From contig NZ_CAJULS010000016.1 in the NCBI RefSeq assembly GCF_910587525.1, positions 1-24,204 of the forward strand: 24,204 nucleotides of DNA. The letters run 5' to 3'. The stretch comes from an uncultured Oscillibacter sp. (lineage in GTDB: Bacteria > Bacillota > Clostridia > Oscillospirales > Oscillospiraceae). A program made the translations under genes and the position numbers. The notes under the pieces were generated by a model. It was given only the letters and a program-made list of their open reading frames with translations. It was not told the origin of the DNA and ran no database searches. Below, one piece after another: positions 7,411 through 13,988 of the stretch (its first letter is position 1; every line of letters starts with the position of its first letter).

Positions 7411-7443
7411 GGATGCAAGCACACCGCCTCCGGCTGTGCATCC
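7411..7443. repeat. Imperfect hairpin in the gap between the bactofilin and C_GCAxxG_C_C genes
   Basis: GGATGCA (7411-7417) and TGCATCC (7437-7443) form a perfect 7-bp inverted repeat around a GC-rich loop. There is no following T run, so it is not an obvious terminator. It lies between the bactofilin terminator and the next gene on the same strand. Confidence 0.45.
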
Positions 7444-7451
7444 AGGTCCGC

Positions 7452-7491
7452 TCAAAAAGTCCGGCAGAGCCAAAACGGCTCCGCCGGACTT
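7452..7491 (-). terminator. Rho-independent terminator of the bactofilin gene
   Basis: AAGTCCGGC (7457-7465) pairs with GCCGGACTT (7483-7491), and an inner GAGCC/GGCTC stem follows one mismatch. On the minus strand the hairpin is followed by a T run (7458-7454). It lies 12 bp after the bactofilin stop. Confidence 0.85.
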
Positions 7492-7503
7492 CCATGTACG
7501 CTC

Positions 7504-7983
7504 TTACTGGGATATCTCCTCCCAATCGCTGGTTTCGGTCTGTATGTCCTTCCCGGTCCGCACGGCAGATGTCTCCTTGATCATGGTGGTGCGGCCATTG
7601 AGCCGGCCGCCGTCCTCAATGACAAAGGAAACAGTGGTCACATCCCCCACCACAGCGCCTGTCTTCTCCAGCCGCAGATGGTCGTGGGCGATGATATTCC
7701 CCTCCACACTCCCGGCAATCCGGATGACATCCGCCTCAATGGGGCCCTTGATGACGCCGGTATCGGACACAATCACGTAACCCTTCAGGCTGACCTCTCC
7801 CTCTACTCTGCCTTCGATCTGGACCACCCCATCACCCCGCAGGGTACCGGTCACAGTCAGATCCTTGGCAATCACCGTATTGGTGTGAGGTTCCGGAAGC
7901 TGGGGCATCTCCTCCTGCTCCTCCGGAGCATACTGATATTCCGTCTGATCAGCTACCTTTGTCTGTCCTCCAAACAATCCCAT
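7504..7983 (-). CDS. Bactofilin-type polymer-forming cytoskeletal protein
   Basis: This 159-residue protein has a flexible N-terminus (about 1-35), a central bactofilin beta-helix (about 36-135) and a short polar tail. The helix shows the typical repeating pattern of Gly, Val/Ile and acidic residues, for example GTLRGDGVVQIEGRVEGEV and IRIAGSVEGNI. Bactofilins self-assemble without nucleotide into filaments at the membrane and help to place cell-wall or envelope machinery. The ATG at 7983 is preferred because AGGAGG (7998-7993) lies nine bases before it; the in-frame ATG at 8007 is upstream of that site. It is monocistronic, with an extended -10 promoter and a strong terminator, and is divergent from rpsU. 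Its partner in this cell is not visible. Confidence 0.88.
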   Translation of the reverse strand: MGLFGGQTKVADQTEYQYAPEEQEEMPQLPEPHTNTVIAKDLTVTGTLRGDGVVQIEGRVEGEVSLKGYVIVSDTGVIKGPIEADVIRIAGSVEGNIIAHDHLRLEKTGAVVGDVTTVSFVIEDGGRLNGRTTMIKETSAVRTGKDIQTETSDWEEISQ

Positions 7984-8025
7984 ATCCTTCGGCCTCCTTT
8001 TGTTCATAGGGGTTTGACTGCCTCA

Positions 8026-8053
8026 AGTATACCACAAAAAACAAATCCTTCAA
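8026..8053 (-). promoter_or_regulatory. Bactofilin gene promoter
   Basis: On the minus strand TTGAAG (8053-8048) and TATACT (8031-8026) are 16 bp apart. The -10 box is extended by TGG directly upstream, which strengthens the call. Confidence 0.7.
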
Positions 8054-8124
8054 GGCTTTTTCGTCGAACAGACGCAAAACTTTTACGGCCGCCATTCTTT
8101 TTCAAGAGATTTTGGTAAATTCTC

Positions 8125-8153
8125 TTGACAACGCAGGTCCCTCTATGTATAAT
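8125..8153 (+). promoter_or_regulatory. rpsU promoter
   Basis: A perfect TTGACA (8125-8130) and a perfect TATAAT (8148-8153) are separated by 17 bp. This is one of the strongest promoters in the window, as expected for a ribosomal protein gene. Confidence 0.92.
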
Positions 8154-8165
8154 ACATTTGTTAAA

Positions 8166-8219
8166 GCCATAATATATGATATGTATGGCCCTTAAAGTAT
8201 CCTGGAAAAAGCCGGATAC
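8166..8219 (+). promoter_or_regulatory. Two-hairpin leader of rpsU
   Basis: The 5' leader holds two inverted repeats in tandem. GCCATA (8166-8171) pairs with TATGGC (8184-8189). GTATCC-T-GG (8197-8205) pairs with CC-GGATAC (8212-8219). The second ends four bases before the ribosome binding site. A role in S21 autoregulation is possible but inferred. Confidence 0.45.
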
Positions 8220-8241
8220 CTCGGAGGGAGGGAAAATATAG

Positions 8242-8424
8242 ATGTCTGAGATCCATGTGAAGGAAAACGAATCCATCGACAGCGCACTGAAGCGGTTCAA
8301 GCGCAGCTGCGCCAAGGCCGGCGTTCTGGCTGAGGTTCGGAAAAGAGAGCACTACGAGAGTCCCAGTGTAAAGCGGCGCAAAAAGTCTGAGGCCGCCCGC
8401 AAAAACAAAAAGCGCTACTATTGA
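8242..8424 (+). CDS. rpsU: 30S ribosomal protein S21
   Basis: This 60-residue, strongly basic protein begins SEIHVKENESIDSALKRFKR and ends in a Lys/Arg-rich tail KKRYY, which is diagnostic of bacterial S21. S21 sits on the small-subunit platform near the anti-Shine-Dalgarno of 16S rRNA and assists initiation. The start at 8242 follows a purine-rich GGAGGGAGGG (8223-8232). The gene stands alone between a consensus promoter with a structured leader and a very strong terminator. The length is normal for the family in Bacillota. Confidence 0.96.
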   Translation: MSEIHVKENESIDSALKRFKRSCAKAGVLAEVRKREHYESPSVKRRKKSEAARKNKKRYY

Positions 8425-8434
8425 TCTCTGTCTC

Positions 8435-8471
8435 AAAAAAGAGGCCGCGCCCATGGCGCGGCCTCTTTTTT
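8435..8471. terminator. Strong bidirectional terminator between rpsU and the GH18-like gene
   Basis: A perfect 11-bp GC stem (GAGGCCGCGCC, 8441-8451, with 8455-8465) is flanked by A6 (8435-8440) and T6 (8466-8471). It therefore terminates transcription from both sides. Confidence 0.95.
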
Positions 8472-8499
8472 GAAACCACGGCACAGCGGAACCCCTCTT

Positions 8500-9276
8500 T
8501 TATCTCCCGCCCTGGGGAAAGAGTTTTCCCGCGATGTCCCTCACCTCCGGCCACATGAGAAAAGCCGCCGCGAAGCCCATGGCGTTTCCAGTGCGCAGCT
8601 TCTGAGCCAGGGTGTCCGCATCGTCAAAAAGGACGAAATGGGTCTCCCCCTCCCGGCCGTATGTAAAATACCGGGCACAGAGGTCCCTGGAGAAAAAAAC
8701 CGAAGGACGCTCCTGCTCCGTCAGGCGGCGGAAGGCCTCCTCTGTCAGGGGCTCCCCCTCCCCGGAGCGGGCCGGCAGACGAAAATCCATCCGCAGCCGC
8801 TCCACATCCAGTGCCAGCCGGGACGCGCCCCCCTGGGCCGCGGCGGCCTCCTGAAGGCGCTGGGAGAAGTTTCCCCCGGAAATAGCGGTGCACAGCAATG
8901 GGATGCCCACTGGTGTGGCCCGGGCATAGCTCTCCGGCAGGTACAGCGCCCGCCGCCCGGCGGACAGGGCCTGCCCCAGCCGCTCTACAAAGGCCAGCCG
9001 ATCCCGGCGGGGCCGCTCCTCAAAGTCCAGCAGGACGCCGCCGTAACCCCGCCTCCCGCACTCCCGCAGCACCGCCGCACACAATGCCTGGGGGTCCTCA
9101 ATCAAGGGCGCCTCCCGGTCGCTGACGGACAACAGCCCACCCCGGGTCTGAAGCAGCAGGTTCTGCCGCAGCATGGTGGAATCCGGTCCGATGCGGTAGG
9201 CCACGTGGGCAAAGGCACGGCCATACTTCCCCGCCTCCCGCAATTCCTCCGGCGTAACGGCCAGATAGGTCTGCAA
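8500..9276 (-). CDS. Glycoside hydrolase 18-like TIM-barrel protein (function unassigned), TTG start
   Basis: The 258-residue protein resembles the GH18-like fold of spore-germination YaaH-type proteins. GYGGVLLDFEE (78-88) looks like a reduced form of the GH18 catalytic DGxDxDxE strand, with Asp84 and Glu86 kept. FVLFDDADTLAQKLRTGNAMGFAAAFLMWPEV spans the late barrel strands, where family members have a Tyr/Asp-rich loop and a Trp; I cite it only as a pattern. There is no signal peptide and no LysM domain, so it may be cytoplasmic or spore-coat localised; this is inference. I chose the TTG at 9276 because AAGGGGGAG (9291-9283) lies six bases upstream; no ATG in that frame begins near there. 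A longer open frame reaching 9882 is an antisense overlap with yqeG. It is divergent from yqeG. Confidence 0.6.
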   Translation of the reverse strand: MQTYLAVTPEELREAGKYGRAFAHVAYRIGPDSTMLRQNLLLQTRGGLLSVSDREAPLIEDPQALCAAVLRECGRRGYGGVLLDFEERPRRDRLAFVERLGQALSAGRRALYLPESYARATPVGIPLLCTAISGGNFSQRLQEAAAAQGGASRLALDVERLRMDFRLPARSGEGEPLTEEAFRRLTEQERPSVFFSRDLCARYFTYGREGETHFVLFDDADTLAQKLRTGNAMGFAAAFLMWPEVRDIAGKLFPQGGR

Positions 9277-9289
9277 TGTGATCTCCCCC

Positions 9290-9318
9290 TTGTGTGGATG
9301 GGTTTTAACTGGTATACT
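9290..9318 (+). promoter_or_regulatory. yqeG promoter
   Basis: TTGTGT (9290-9295) and TATACT (9313-9318) are 17 bp apart, and the -10 box is extended by TGG. A second TATACT follows at 9326-9331 as part of a direct repeat. Confidence 0.65.
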
Positions 9319-9334
9319 ATGTAAATATACTATG
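9313..9334. repeat. 9-bp direct repeat carrying two -10 boxes
   Basis: TATACTATG occurs at 9313-9321 and again at 9326-9334, separated by TAAA. The copies lie in the divergent promoter region of yqeG and the GH18-like gene and may reflect slippage or an operator. Confidence 0.6.
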
Positions 9335-9351
9335 CGAGTAAGGAGGAGCCT

Positions 9352-9855
9352 ATGCCGTTTTCCCTGATTCCCCACCAAGTCTTTGACCGCTACGGGGATA
9401 TTACTGTCGAATATCTGCGGGAGCAAAATATCACCCTGCTCCTCAGCGACCTGGACTTCACCTTGGCAGCCAAGTCCACCCGCCGGCCTGACCAGGCCCT
9501 GCGGGACTGGATTGCCGCTCTGGCGAATTCGGGCATCGGATTTATGATCGTGTCCAATAACCGCTCCGGCACACGGGTGACGGAGTTCTGCGCCGATCTG
9601 GGCGTTCCCTATCAGGGCCATGCCGGAAAACCCTCCACCAGGGGCCTGGAGGCCGCCATGGACCGGGCCGGGACAGACCGGGCCCATACAGCCATGCTGG
9701 GGGACAAGCTGCTGACAGATATGCTGGCCGCAAACCGGGCCGGGGTCCTGGCGCTGATGGTGGAACCGGTGGGCGGAGCTGTAACGCCTTGGCAGAAGGT
9801 TCTGCACGGGCTGCAGGCTCCCTTCAAGGCGGTGAGCCGAAAGAGAAGCGGATAA
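9352..9855 (+). CDS. yqeG: YqeG-family HAD (subfamily IIIA) phosphatase
   Basis: The 167-residue protein starts with the YqeG-type segment around PHQVFDRYGDITVEYLREQNI. It shows the HAD motifs in order: DLDFTL (33-38; nucleophile Asp33, acid Asp35), SNN (68-70), Lys93 in AGKPS, and GDKLLTDM (117-124). HAD phosphatases hydrolyse phosphate esters with Mg2+. The YqeG substrate is not securely known; in bacilli the gene sits near ribosome-assembly and aro genes. One oddity is Phe36 where most members have Asn (DLDNT). AGGAGG (9341-9346) precedes the ATG. No clear terminator follows; efp has its own promoter. Confidence 0.88.
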   Translation: MPFSLIPHQVFDRYGDITVEYLREQNITLLLSDLDFTLAAKSTRRPDQALRDWIAALANSGIGFMIVSNNRSGTRVTEFCADLGVPYQGHAGKPSTRGLEAAMDRAGTDRAHTAMLGDKLLTDMLAANRAGVLALMVEPVGGAVTPWQKVLHGLQAPFKAVSRKRSG

Positions 9856-9994
9856 AAGTTTCGCCAGTCTCATGTATCTCAAACAGGGTGTTGCAGTAGT
9901 TGCGGCGAAGTGTCAAACAAAGTCTTCCCAATCAATGCCGGTTGAAACGTCCCAAAATTTTTCACTTCATTCCAGCCGATCAGCTGAAAAATAC

Positions 9995-10023
9995 TTGCAA
10001 TACGGGACAAGATACGATAGAAT
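9995..10023 (+). promoter_or_regulatory. efp promoter
   Basis: TTGCAA (9995-10000) and TAGAAT (10018-10023) are 17 bp apart. The predicted start near 10030 gives a leader of about 85 nt. The 140 bp further upstream hold no gene or clear signal. Confidence 0.7.
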
Positions 10024-10058
10024 AGGGATGATCAAATTACCAGATCATAGAAAAGACA

Positions 10059-10107
10059 GAGAAAATGTCCTCCCACAGGTCGTTTTCTCGTAGATTTGTG
10101 AGGAGGG
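10059..10107 (+). promoter_or_regulatory. Candidate translational switch in the efp leader
   Basis: Two mutually exclusive hairpins can form. One pairs GAGAAAA (10059-10065) with TTTTCTC (10083-10089) and puts CCTCCCACA (10069-10077) in its loop. The other pairs that CCTCCCACA with TGTG-A-GGAGG (10097-10106) with one bulged A, masking the Shine-Dalgarno of efp. The pairings are seen directly; a regulatory role is inferred. Confidence 0.5.
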
Positions 10108-10114
10108 TATTACT

Positions 10115-10684
10115 ATGCCTACGATTACTGCTGGCGATTTCCGGAAAGGTCTGATCTTCGAGATGGACGGCAAACCCATGCTTGTGGTGGACTTCCAGCA
10201 CGTCAAGCCTGGCAAGGGTGCCGCTTTTGTGCGCACCAAGTACAAAAATGTCATCACTGGCGCCATCCGTGAGGAGTCCTTCAACCCCACCGCCAAGTTC
10301 GAGCAGGCCAGTGTAGAGCGCAAGGACGCCGAGTACAGCTATAACGACGGCGACCTGTACTACTTTATGGACCCCGAGACCTACGACATGTCCCCCCTGA
10401 ATCGCGACGTGCTGGGCGAGGCCTTCAAGTTCATGAAGGAGAACACCGTCTGCAAGCTGGTGAGCTATAAGGGCAACGTGTTTACCGTAGAAGTCCCCAA
10501 CTTTATGGACCTTGAGGTCACCGAGACCGAGCCCGGCGTGAAGGGCGACACCGCCACCAACGTCACCAAAAAAGCCGTGCTGGAGACCGGCGCCGTGATC
10601 CAGGTGCCCCTGTTCATCAACGAGGGCGAGAAGATCCAGGTTGACACCCGGACGGGTGAGTATCTGGGGCGCTGCAAGGAGTAA
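10115..10684 (+). CDS. efp: Elongation factor P
   Basis: The 189-residue protein is a full-length EF-P with three beta-barrel domains. It rescues ribosomes stalled on polyproline stretches by binding between the P and E sites. The domain I tip loop reads HVKPGKGAAFVR (29-40), with Lys34 at the tip that is post-translationally modified in many bacteria. The C-terminal signature ALETGA-like segment appears as VLETGAVIQVPLFINEGEKI, followed by VDTRTGEYLGR. AGGAGGG (10101-10107) lies seven bases before the ATG at 10115 and can be sequestered by an upstream leader element. A G-rich hairpin terminator follows directly. No modification enzyme gene is in the window. Confidence 0.97.
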   Translation: MPTITAGDFRKGLIFEMDGKPMLVVDFQHVKPGKGAAFVRTKYKNVITGAIREESFNPTAKFEQASVERKDAEYSYNDGDLYYFMDPETYDMSPLNRDVLGEAFKFMKENTVCKLVSYKGNVFTVEVPNFMDLEVTETEPGVKGDTATNVTKKAVLETGAVIQVPLFINEGEKIQVDTRTGEYLGRCKE

Positions 10685-10688
10685 AATG

Positions 10689-10716
10689 AAGGGGGGGACT
10701 GACGTCCCCCCTTTTT
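10689..10716 (+). terminator. Rho-independent terminator of efp
   Basis: GGGGGGAC (10692-10699) pairs with GTCCCCCC (10704-10711) around a 4-nt loop and is followed by TTTTT (10712-10716). Confidence 0.9.
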
Positions 10717-10794
10717 CCCACAAGAGGGATTCCTTGTGATACCATTTAATTATATTGTCACCTAACCGCCTTATAAACGAAAGGAGCTGCTGTT

Positions 10795-11229
10795 ATGGAA
10801 ATCACTGAGAAGGTCGCTTACCTGAAGGGATTGGCCGAGGGCATGGAGCTGGATACCGACAAGAAGGTCGGCAAGCTGCTGGCCGCCATCATCGACACGC
10901 TGGACGACATCGCCTTGGAGCTGGAGGACATCAAGGACGAGCAGTCAGAGCTTGCCGACGGGCTGGACGCCGTCAGCGACGACCTGGAGGACGTGGAAAA
11001 CGTGGTCTTCGACGAGTGGGACGATGAGGACGAGGAGGACAGCGAATACTACTACGACGACTTGGATGAGGACGAGGAGTGCTACGCCACCACCTGCCCC
11101 ACCTGCGAGGAGACCATCTACTTCGACGAGTCTGTCCTGGAGGACGGCGAAGTCCTCTGCCCCAACTGCGGTGAGCGTCTGGAGTTCGACCTGGAGAACC
11201 TGGACGAGGATGAGGACAGCGAGGAGTAA
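10795..11229 (+). CDS. CD1247 N-terminal-domain protein with acidic linker and C-terminal zinc ribbon
   Basis: The 144-residue protein begins with EKVAYLKGLAEGMELD, the start typical of the clostridial CD1247-type domain. A predicted coiled-coil helix follows (about 25-70), then a very acidic Asp/Glu/Tyr stretch (72-95). The C-terminal zinc ribbon has Cys101, Cys104, Cys122 and Cys125 in two CPxC knuckles. The protein ends in an acidic tail. No function is established. Family members lie near efp in several Clostridia, by recollection, which fits its place here 110 bp after efp. A role at the ribosome or RNA polymerase is only a guess. An AAAGGAG site precedes the ATG at 10795. Confidence 0.8.
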   Translation: MEITEKVAYLKGLAEGMELDTDKKVGKLLAAIIDTLDDIALELEDIKDEQSELADGLDAVSDDLEDVENVVFDEWDDEDEEDSEYYYDDLDEDEECYATTCPTCEETIYFDESVLEDGEVLCPNCGERLEFDLENLDEDEDSEE

Positions 11230-11247
11230 TCCCATGCCAAATATCGA

Positions 11248-11279
11248 CCCGCCCGGCGCCTATGCGCCGGGCGGGTTTT
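11248..11279 (+). terminator. Terminator after the CD1247-type gene
   Basis: A perfect 12-bp stem CCCGCCCGGCGC (11248-11259) with 11264-11275, a 4-nt loop, and TTTT (11276-11279). It lies 18 bp after the stop. The convergent coaW ends at 11290 and has no terminator of its own, but the minus side lacks a T run. Confidence 0.9.
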
Positions 11280-11289
11280 CTGCTTTGTC

Positions 11290-12123
11290 TCAGGACTGCT
11301 GCCGCAGGCTGCACAGCCCTGCGCCGATGGCCGTAGCGAAGGTGGCGTTCTCCGGCACAATATAGTGGAAGCCATATAGCTTCTCAAACAGCTGGAAGTT
11401 GGGCTCCACCTGGGAGAGGGTGGTCATGGAGCCGGTGAGAATCACCGTGTCCGCTCCACAGGCCTGACAGGCCAGCACCGTCATGGTACCGATGGCCTGC
11501 AGCACCAGATTCACCACGCCGGCAGCCAGGTCAGCGGGAGCGGCGTCCTCCGCCAGATTGCCGAAATTGGCGGCGGTCATATCCGGGTCCAGGGTGGCGG
11601 CGGCGTTTTTGGAAATGTCCCGGATCGTCAGGTCCACGTGGCCCAGGTCCCCCTGCTCCGCCAGACGCTTGATCTGACCGAACCGCTCCATATCCACCAG
11701 CTTGCGGCAAAGGCCCCCCAGGGTGCCGCCGCCGATGCCGCTGCCGCACAGGTGCCGCACCGTGCCGTCCCGCTCCGCCCAGAGAAATGCGGTGCCGGTG
11801 CCCATGGTCACCACCACGCCCCGCTCCTGTTCCGACAGGGACAGCGCCCCCGCGCAGCTGGCAGAGAACTCGTCCACCCGGCAGGTGGGCAGACCGTAAA
11901 TGTCCCCCTCCACATAGGAGGTGCCCACACCGGTGAGGACCACCCGCTCCACGTCGGTGAGGGCCAGATTATTGGTGGTCAGGTAGTTGCCCAGCGCTCC
12001 GAACAAACTGGTCACCTGATCTTCCGCCCTGACCCGCAGCATGGAAATCATGCCGCCGTCCGGCCGAAGCCCCACAATCTTTGTGGTGGAGCCGCCGATA
12101 TCGATTCCCAGGATCACGCTCAT
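11290..12123 (-). CDS. coaW: Type II pantothenate kinase
   Basis: The 277-residue protein is an ASKHA-fold kinase that phosphorylates pantothenate with ATP, the first step to coenzyme A. Landmarks are the phosphate-1 loop GIDIGGSTTKIV (6-17), the likely catalytic Glu85 in VDEFSA, the phosphate-2 region VVTMGTGTAF (104-113), and GSGIGGGTLGGL (127-138). ILTGSM near the C-terminus is the adenosine motif. This form is typical of Bacillota and is usually not inhibited by CoA. I chose the ATG at 12123 because AAGGGG lies nine bases upstream; the ATG at 12129 leaves only three. It has a near-consensus promoter and is divergent from the nicotinate phosphoribosyltransferase gene, forming a small cofactor-supply pair. 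Confidence 0.93.
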   Translation of the reverse strand: MSVILGIDIGGSTTKIVGLRPDGGMISMLRVRAEDQVTSLFGALGNYLTTNNLALTDVERVVLTGVGTSYVEGDIYGLPTCRVDEFSASCAGALSLSEQERGVVVTMGTGTAFLWAERDGTVRHLCGSGIGGGTLGGLCRKLVDMERFGQIKRLAEQGDLGHVDLTIRDISKNAAATLDPDMTAANFGNLAEDAAPADLAAGVVNLVLQAIGTMTVLACQACGADTVILTGSMTTLSQVEPNFQLFEKLYGFHYIVPENATFATAIGAGLCSLRQQS

Positions 12124-12187
12124 GTCCATCGTCCCCTTCCCTGCCGGCGGCCCCAATCTCCGCCGGCTCCGTCTTTGGAATATCCCC

Positions 12188-12216
12188 ATCATAAAAGAGC
12201 GGCCCCCACTTGTCAA
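12188..12216 (-). promoter_or_regulatory. coaW promoter
   Basis: On the minus strand a perfect TTGACA (12216-12211) lies 17 bp from TATGAT (12193-12188), giving a leader of about 58 nt. Confidence 0.85.
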
Positions 12217-12419
12217 TGAAAACCCGCTGGTATTTTAACAAAACCAGACTTTGTTTGATAAATGGCACAATGCTCAGAGTAAGAAATTTTTTGCCAGTCA
12301 AGGCGATTTGACGCCGCCACACTCTGTGTACGGCAAAGCAAAATCCATGCGGAGCGGCAGAAACAGGTCCGTCGCTTGGGCGTTTTGACATTTTCAAACA
12401 GGGCCCAGGAAAATAACGA

Positions 12420-12448
12420 TTGCTTTTCCCCATCAACCGCCTTATAAT
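12420..12448 (+). promoter_or_regulatory. Promoter of the nicotinate phosphoribosyltransferase gene
   Basis: TTGCTT (12420-12425) and a perfect TATAAT (12443-12448) are 17 bp apart. Confidence 0.75.
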
Positions 12449-12461
12449 ACATCTAACTTTG

Positions 12462-12507
12462 GCCGGCGGCAAGTGTCCGCCGGAAACCGGCGGCCCCGGC
12501 GGGCGCT
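12462..12507 (+). promoter_or_regulatory. GC-rich leader with alternative stems
   Basis: CCGCCGG (12477-12483) can pair either with the upstream CCGGCGG (12463-12469) or with the downstream CCGGCGG (12487-12493). The two hairpins exclude each other and lie just before the ribosome binding site GGAGG. A regulatory role is inferred only. Confidence 0.4.
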
Positions 12508-12523
12508 GTGTGTGGAGGCATTT

Positions 12524-13972
12524 ATGAAAACGGAAGAAAAACTGAACATGACCATGCTCTGTGACTTCTACGAGCTGACCATGGGCAACGGCTATTTCGA
12601 AGTGGGCTTTCAGGACCGCATCACCTATTTCGATGTCTTTTTCCGGGATGTTCCGGACAAGGGCGGTTTTGCCATCTGCGCGGGTCTGGAACAGCTGATC
12701 GACTATATCAAAAATCTGCACTTTGAGGAGGCGGACATCCAGTACCTCCGGCAGCGGAAGCTGTTCTCCGAGGAATTCCTGGAGTTTCTGCGTCACTTCC
12801 GTTTCACCGGCGACATCTGGGCTGTGCCGGAGGGGACGCCCATCTTTCCCAGAGAGCCCATTCTGACGGTCCGGGCCCCCGCCATCCAAGCCCAGCTTAT
12901 CGAGACCTTCGTCCTGCTGACACTGAACCACCAGAGCCTCATCGCCACCAAAGCCAACCGCATTGTCCGGGCTGCCCAGGGGCGCACGGTGCTGGAGTTT
13001 GGCTCCCGCCGGGCCCAAGGCACCGACGCTGCCATCACCGGCGCCAGGGCGGCCTACATCGGCGGCTGCAAGGGCACGGCCTGCACCATCTCCGACCAGC
13101 TGTACGGCGTCCCCGCCGGCGGCACCATGGCCCACGCATGGGTCCAGATGTTCGACAGCCAGTACGAGGCCTTCAAGGCATACTGCGAGATCTACCCCAC
13201 CAACGCCACCCTGCTGGTGGACACCTATAACACCCTGAAATCCGGTGTGCCGGACGCTATCCGGGCCTTTAACGAGGTCCTGCGGCCCAGGGGGATTACC
13301 AAGTGCGGCATCCGCCTGGACTCCGGCGACATTGCCTACCTCACCCGGGAGGCCCGGAAGATGCTGGACGCCGCCGGCTGGACGGAGTGCCAGATTTCCG
13401 CCTCCAACTCCCTGGACGAATATATCATTCAAGACCTAATCCGCCAGGGAGCGGAGATCGGTCTTTTCGGCGTGGGCGAACGGATGATCACCGCCCGCAG
13501 TGAGCCGGTGTTCGGCGGTGTCTATAAGCTGTCCGCCGTAGAGGACAGCCGGGGGAACATCATCCCCAAGATCAAGGTCAGCGAAAACGTGGACAAGATT
13601 ACCAACCCCCACTTCAAAAAGGTCTACCGCATCTTCGATAACGCCACCGGCAAGGCGGAGGCGGACTACATCACTGTCTGGGACGAGACGGTGGACGCAT
13701 CCCAGCCCCTGGAGCTGTTCGACCCCCAGGCCACCTGGAAGCGTAAGACCTATACCGGCTTCACCGCTAAGCCCCTGCTGCGCCCTATCTTCCAGGGCGG
13801 AGCGCTGGTCTATAACTGCCCCTCCCTGCCGGAGGTCCAGAGGTACTGCCTGGAGCAGGTGGACACCCTATGGGACGAGGTCAAACGCTTTGAGAATCCC
13901 CATACCTACTACGTGGACCTGAGCCAGAAGCTGTGGGACATCAAGCAACACCTCCTGCGCGACAAGCGCTGA
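12524..13972 (+). CDS. pncB: Nicotinate phosphoribosyltransferase
   Basis: The 482-residue enzyme joins nicotinate and PRPP to form nicotinate mononucleotide, using ATP, in the NAD salvage (Preiss-Handler) pathway. Landmarks are the N-terminal DFYELTMGNGYF (14-25), EFGSRRAQGTDAA (158-170), the GGTMAHAWVQMF segment (199-210) with the phosphorylated-type His204, CGIRLDSGDIAYL and ASNSLDEYII. The length is normal for the Bacillota type. The ATG at 12524 follows TGGAGG (12512-12517); an upstream in-frame start at 12473 would lie inside the GC-rich leader and lacks a ribosome binding site. The gene has its own promoter and a long terminator. It is divergent from coaW. Confidence 0.95.
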   Translation: MKTEEKLNMTMLCDFYELTMGNGYFEVGFQDRITYFDVFFRDVPDKGGFAICAGLEQLIDYIKNLHFEEADIQYLRQRKLFSEEFLEFLRHFRFTGDIWAVPEGTPIFPREPILTVRAPAIQAQLIETFVLLTLNHQSLIATKANRIVRAAQGRTVLEFGSRRAQGTDAAITGARAAYIGGCKGTACTISDQLYGVPAGGTMAHAWVQMFDSQYEAFKAYCEIYPTNATLLVDTYNTLKSGVPDAIRAFNEVLRPRGITKCGIRLDSGDIAYLTREARKMLDAAGWTECQISASNSLDEYIIQDLIRQGAEIGLFGVGERMITARSEPVFGGVYKLSAVEDSRGNIIPKIKVSENVDKITNPHFKKVYRIFDNATGKAEADYITVWDETVDASQPLELFDPQATWKRKTYTGFTAKPLLRPIFQGGALVYNCPSLPEVQRYCLEQVDTLWDEVKRFENPHTYYVDLSQKLWDIKQHLLRDKR

Positions 13973-13988
13973 ACAGGGCCGCCGCCTC

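Larger units (their letters stand above)
12124..12523. other. Divergent intergenic region between coaW and the nicotinate phosphoribosyltransferase gene
   Basis: This 400-bp gap holds both promoters. The 150 bp between them (about 12240-12400) have no gene with a ribosome binding site. They contain small inverted repeats such as GTCAA/TTGAC (12299-12314 area) and TTTGA/TCAAA (12384-12398). The composition differs from the coding flanks and it could be a repeated intergenic element. A 79-codon minus-strand open frame (12452-12213) has no ribosome binding site. Confidence 0.55.

Noticed and set aside
9277..9882. N-terminal extension of the GH18-like frame to 9882
   Set aside because: The added part is antisense to yqeG and lacks a family pattern; the TTG at 9276 has a good ribosome binding site.
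11969..13432. 487-codon minus-strand open frame across the coaW-pncB gap
   Set aside because: It is antisense to pncB and then runs across the divergent promoters into coaW in the wrong frame.
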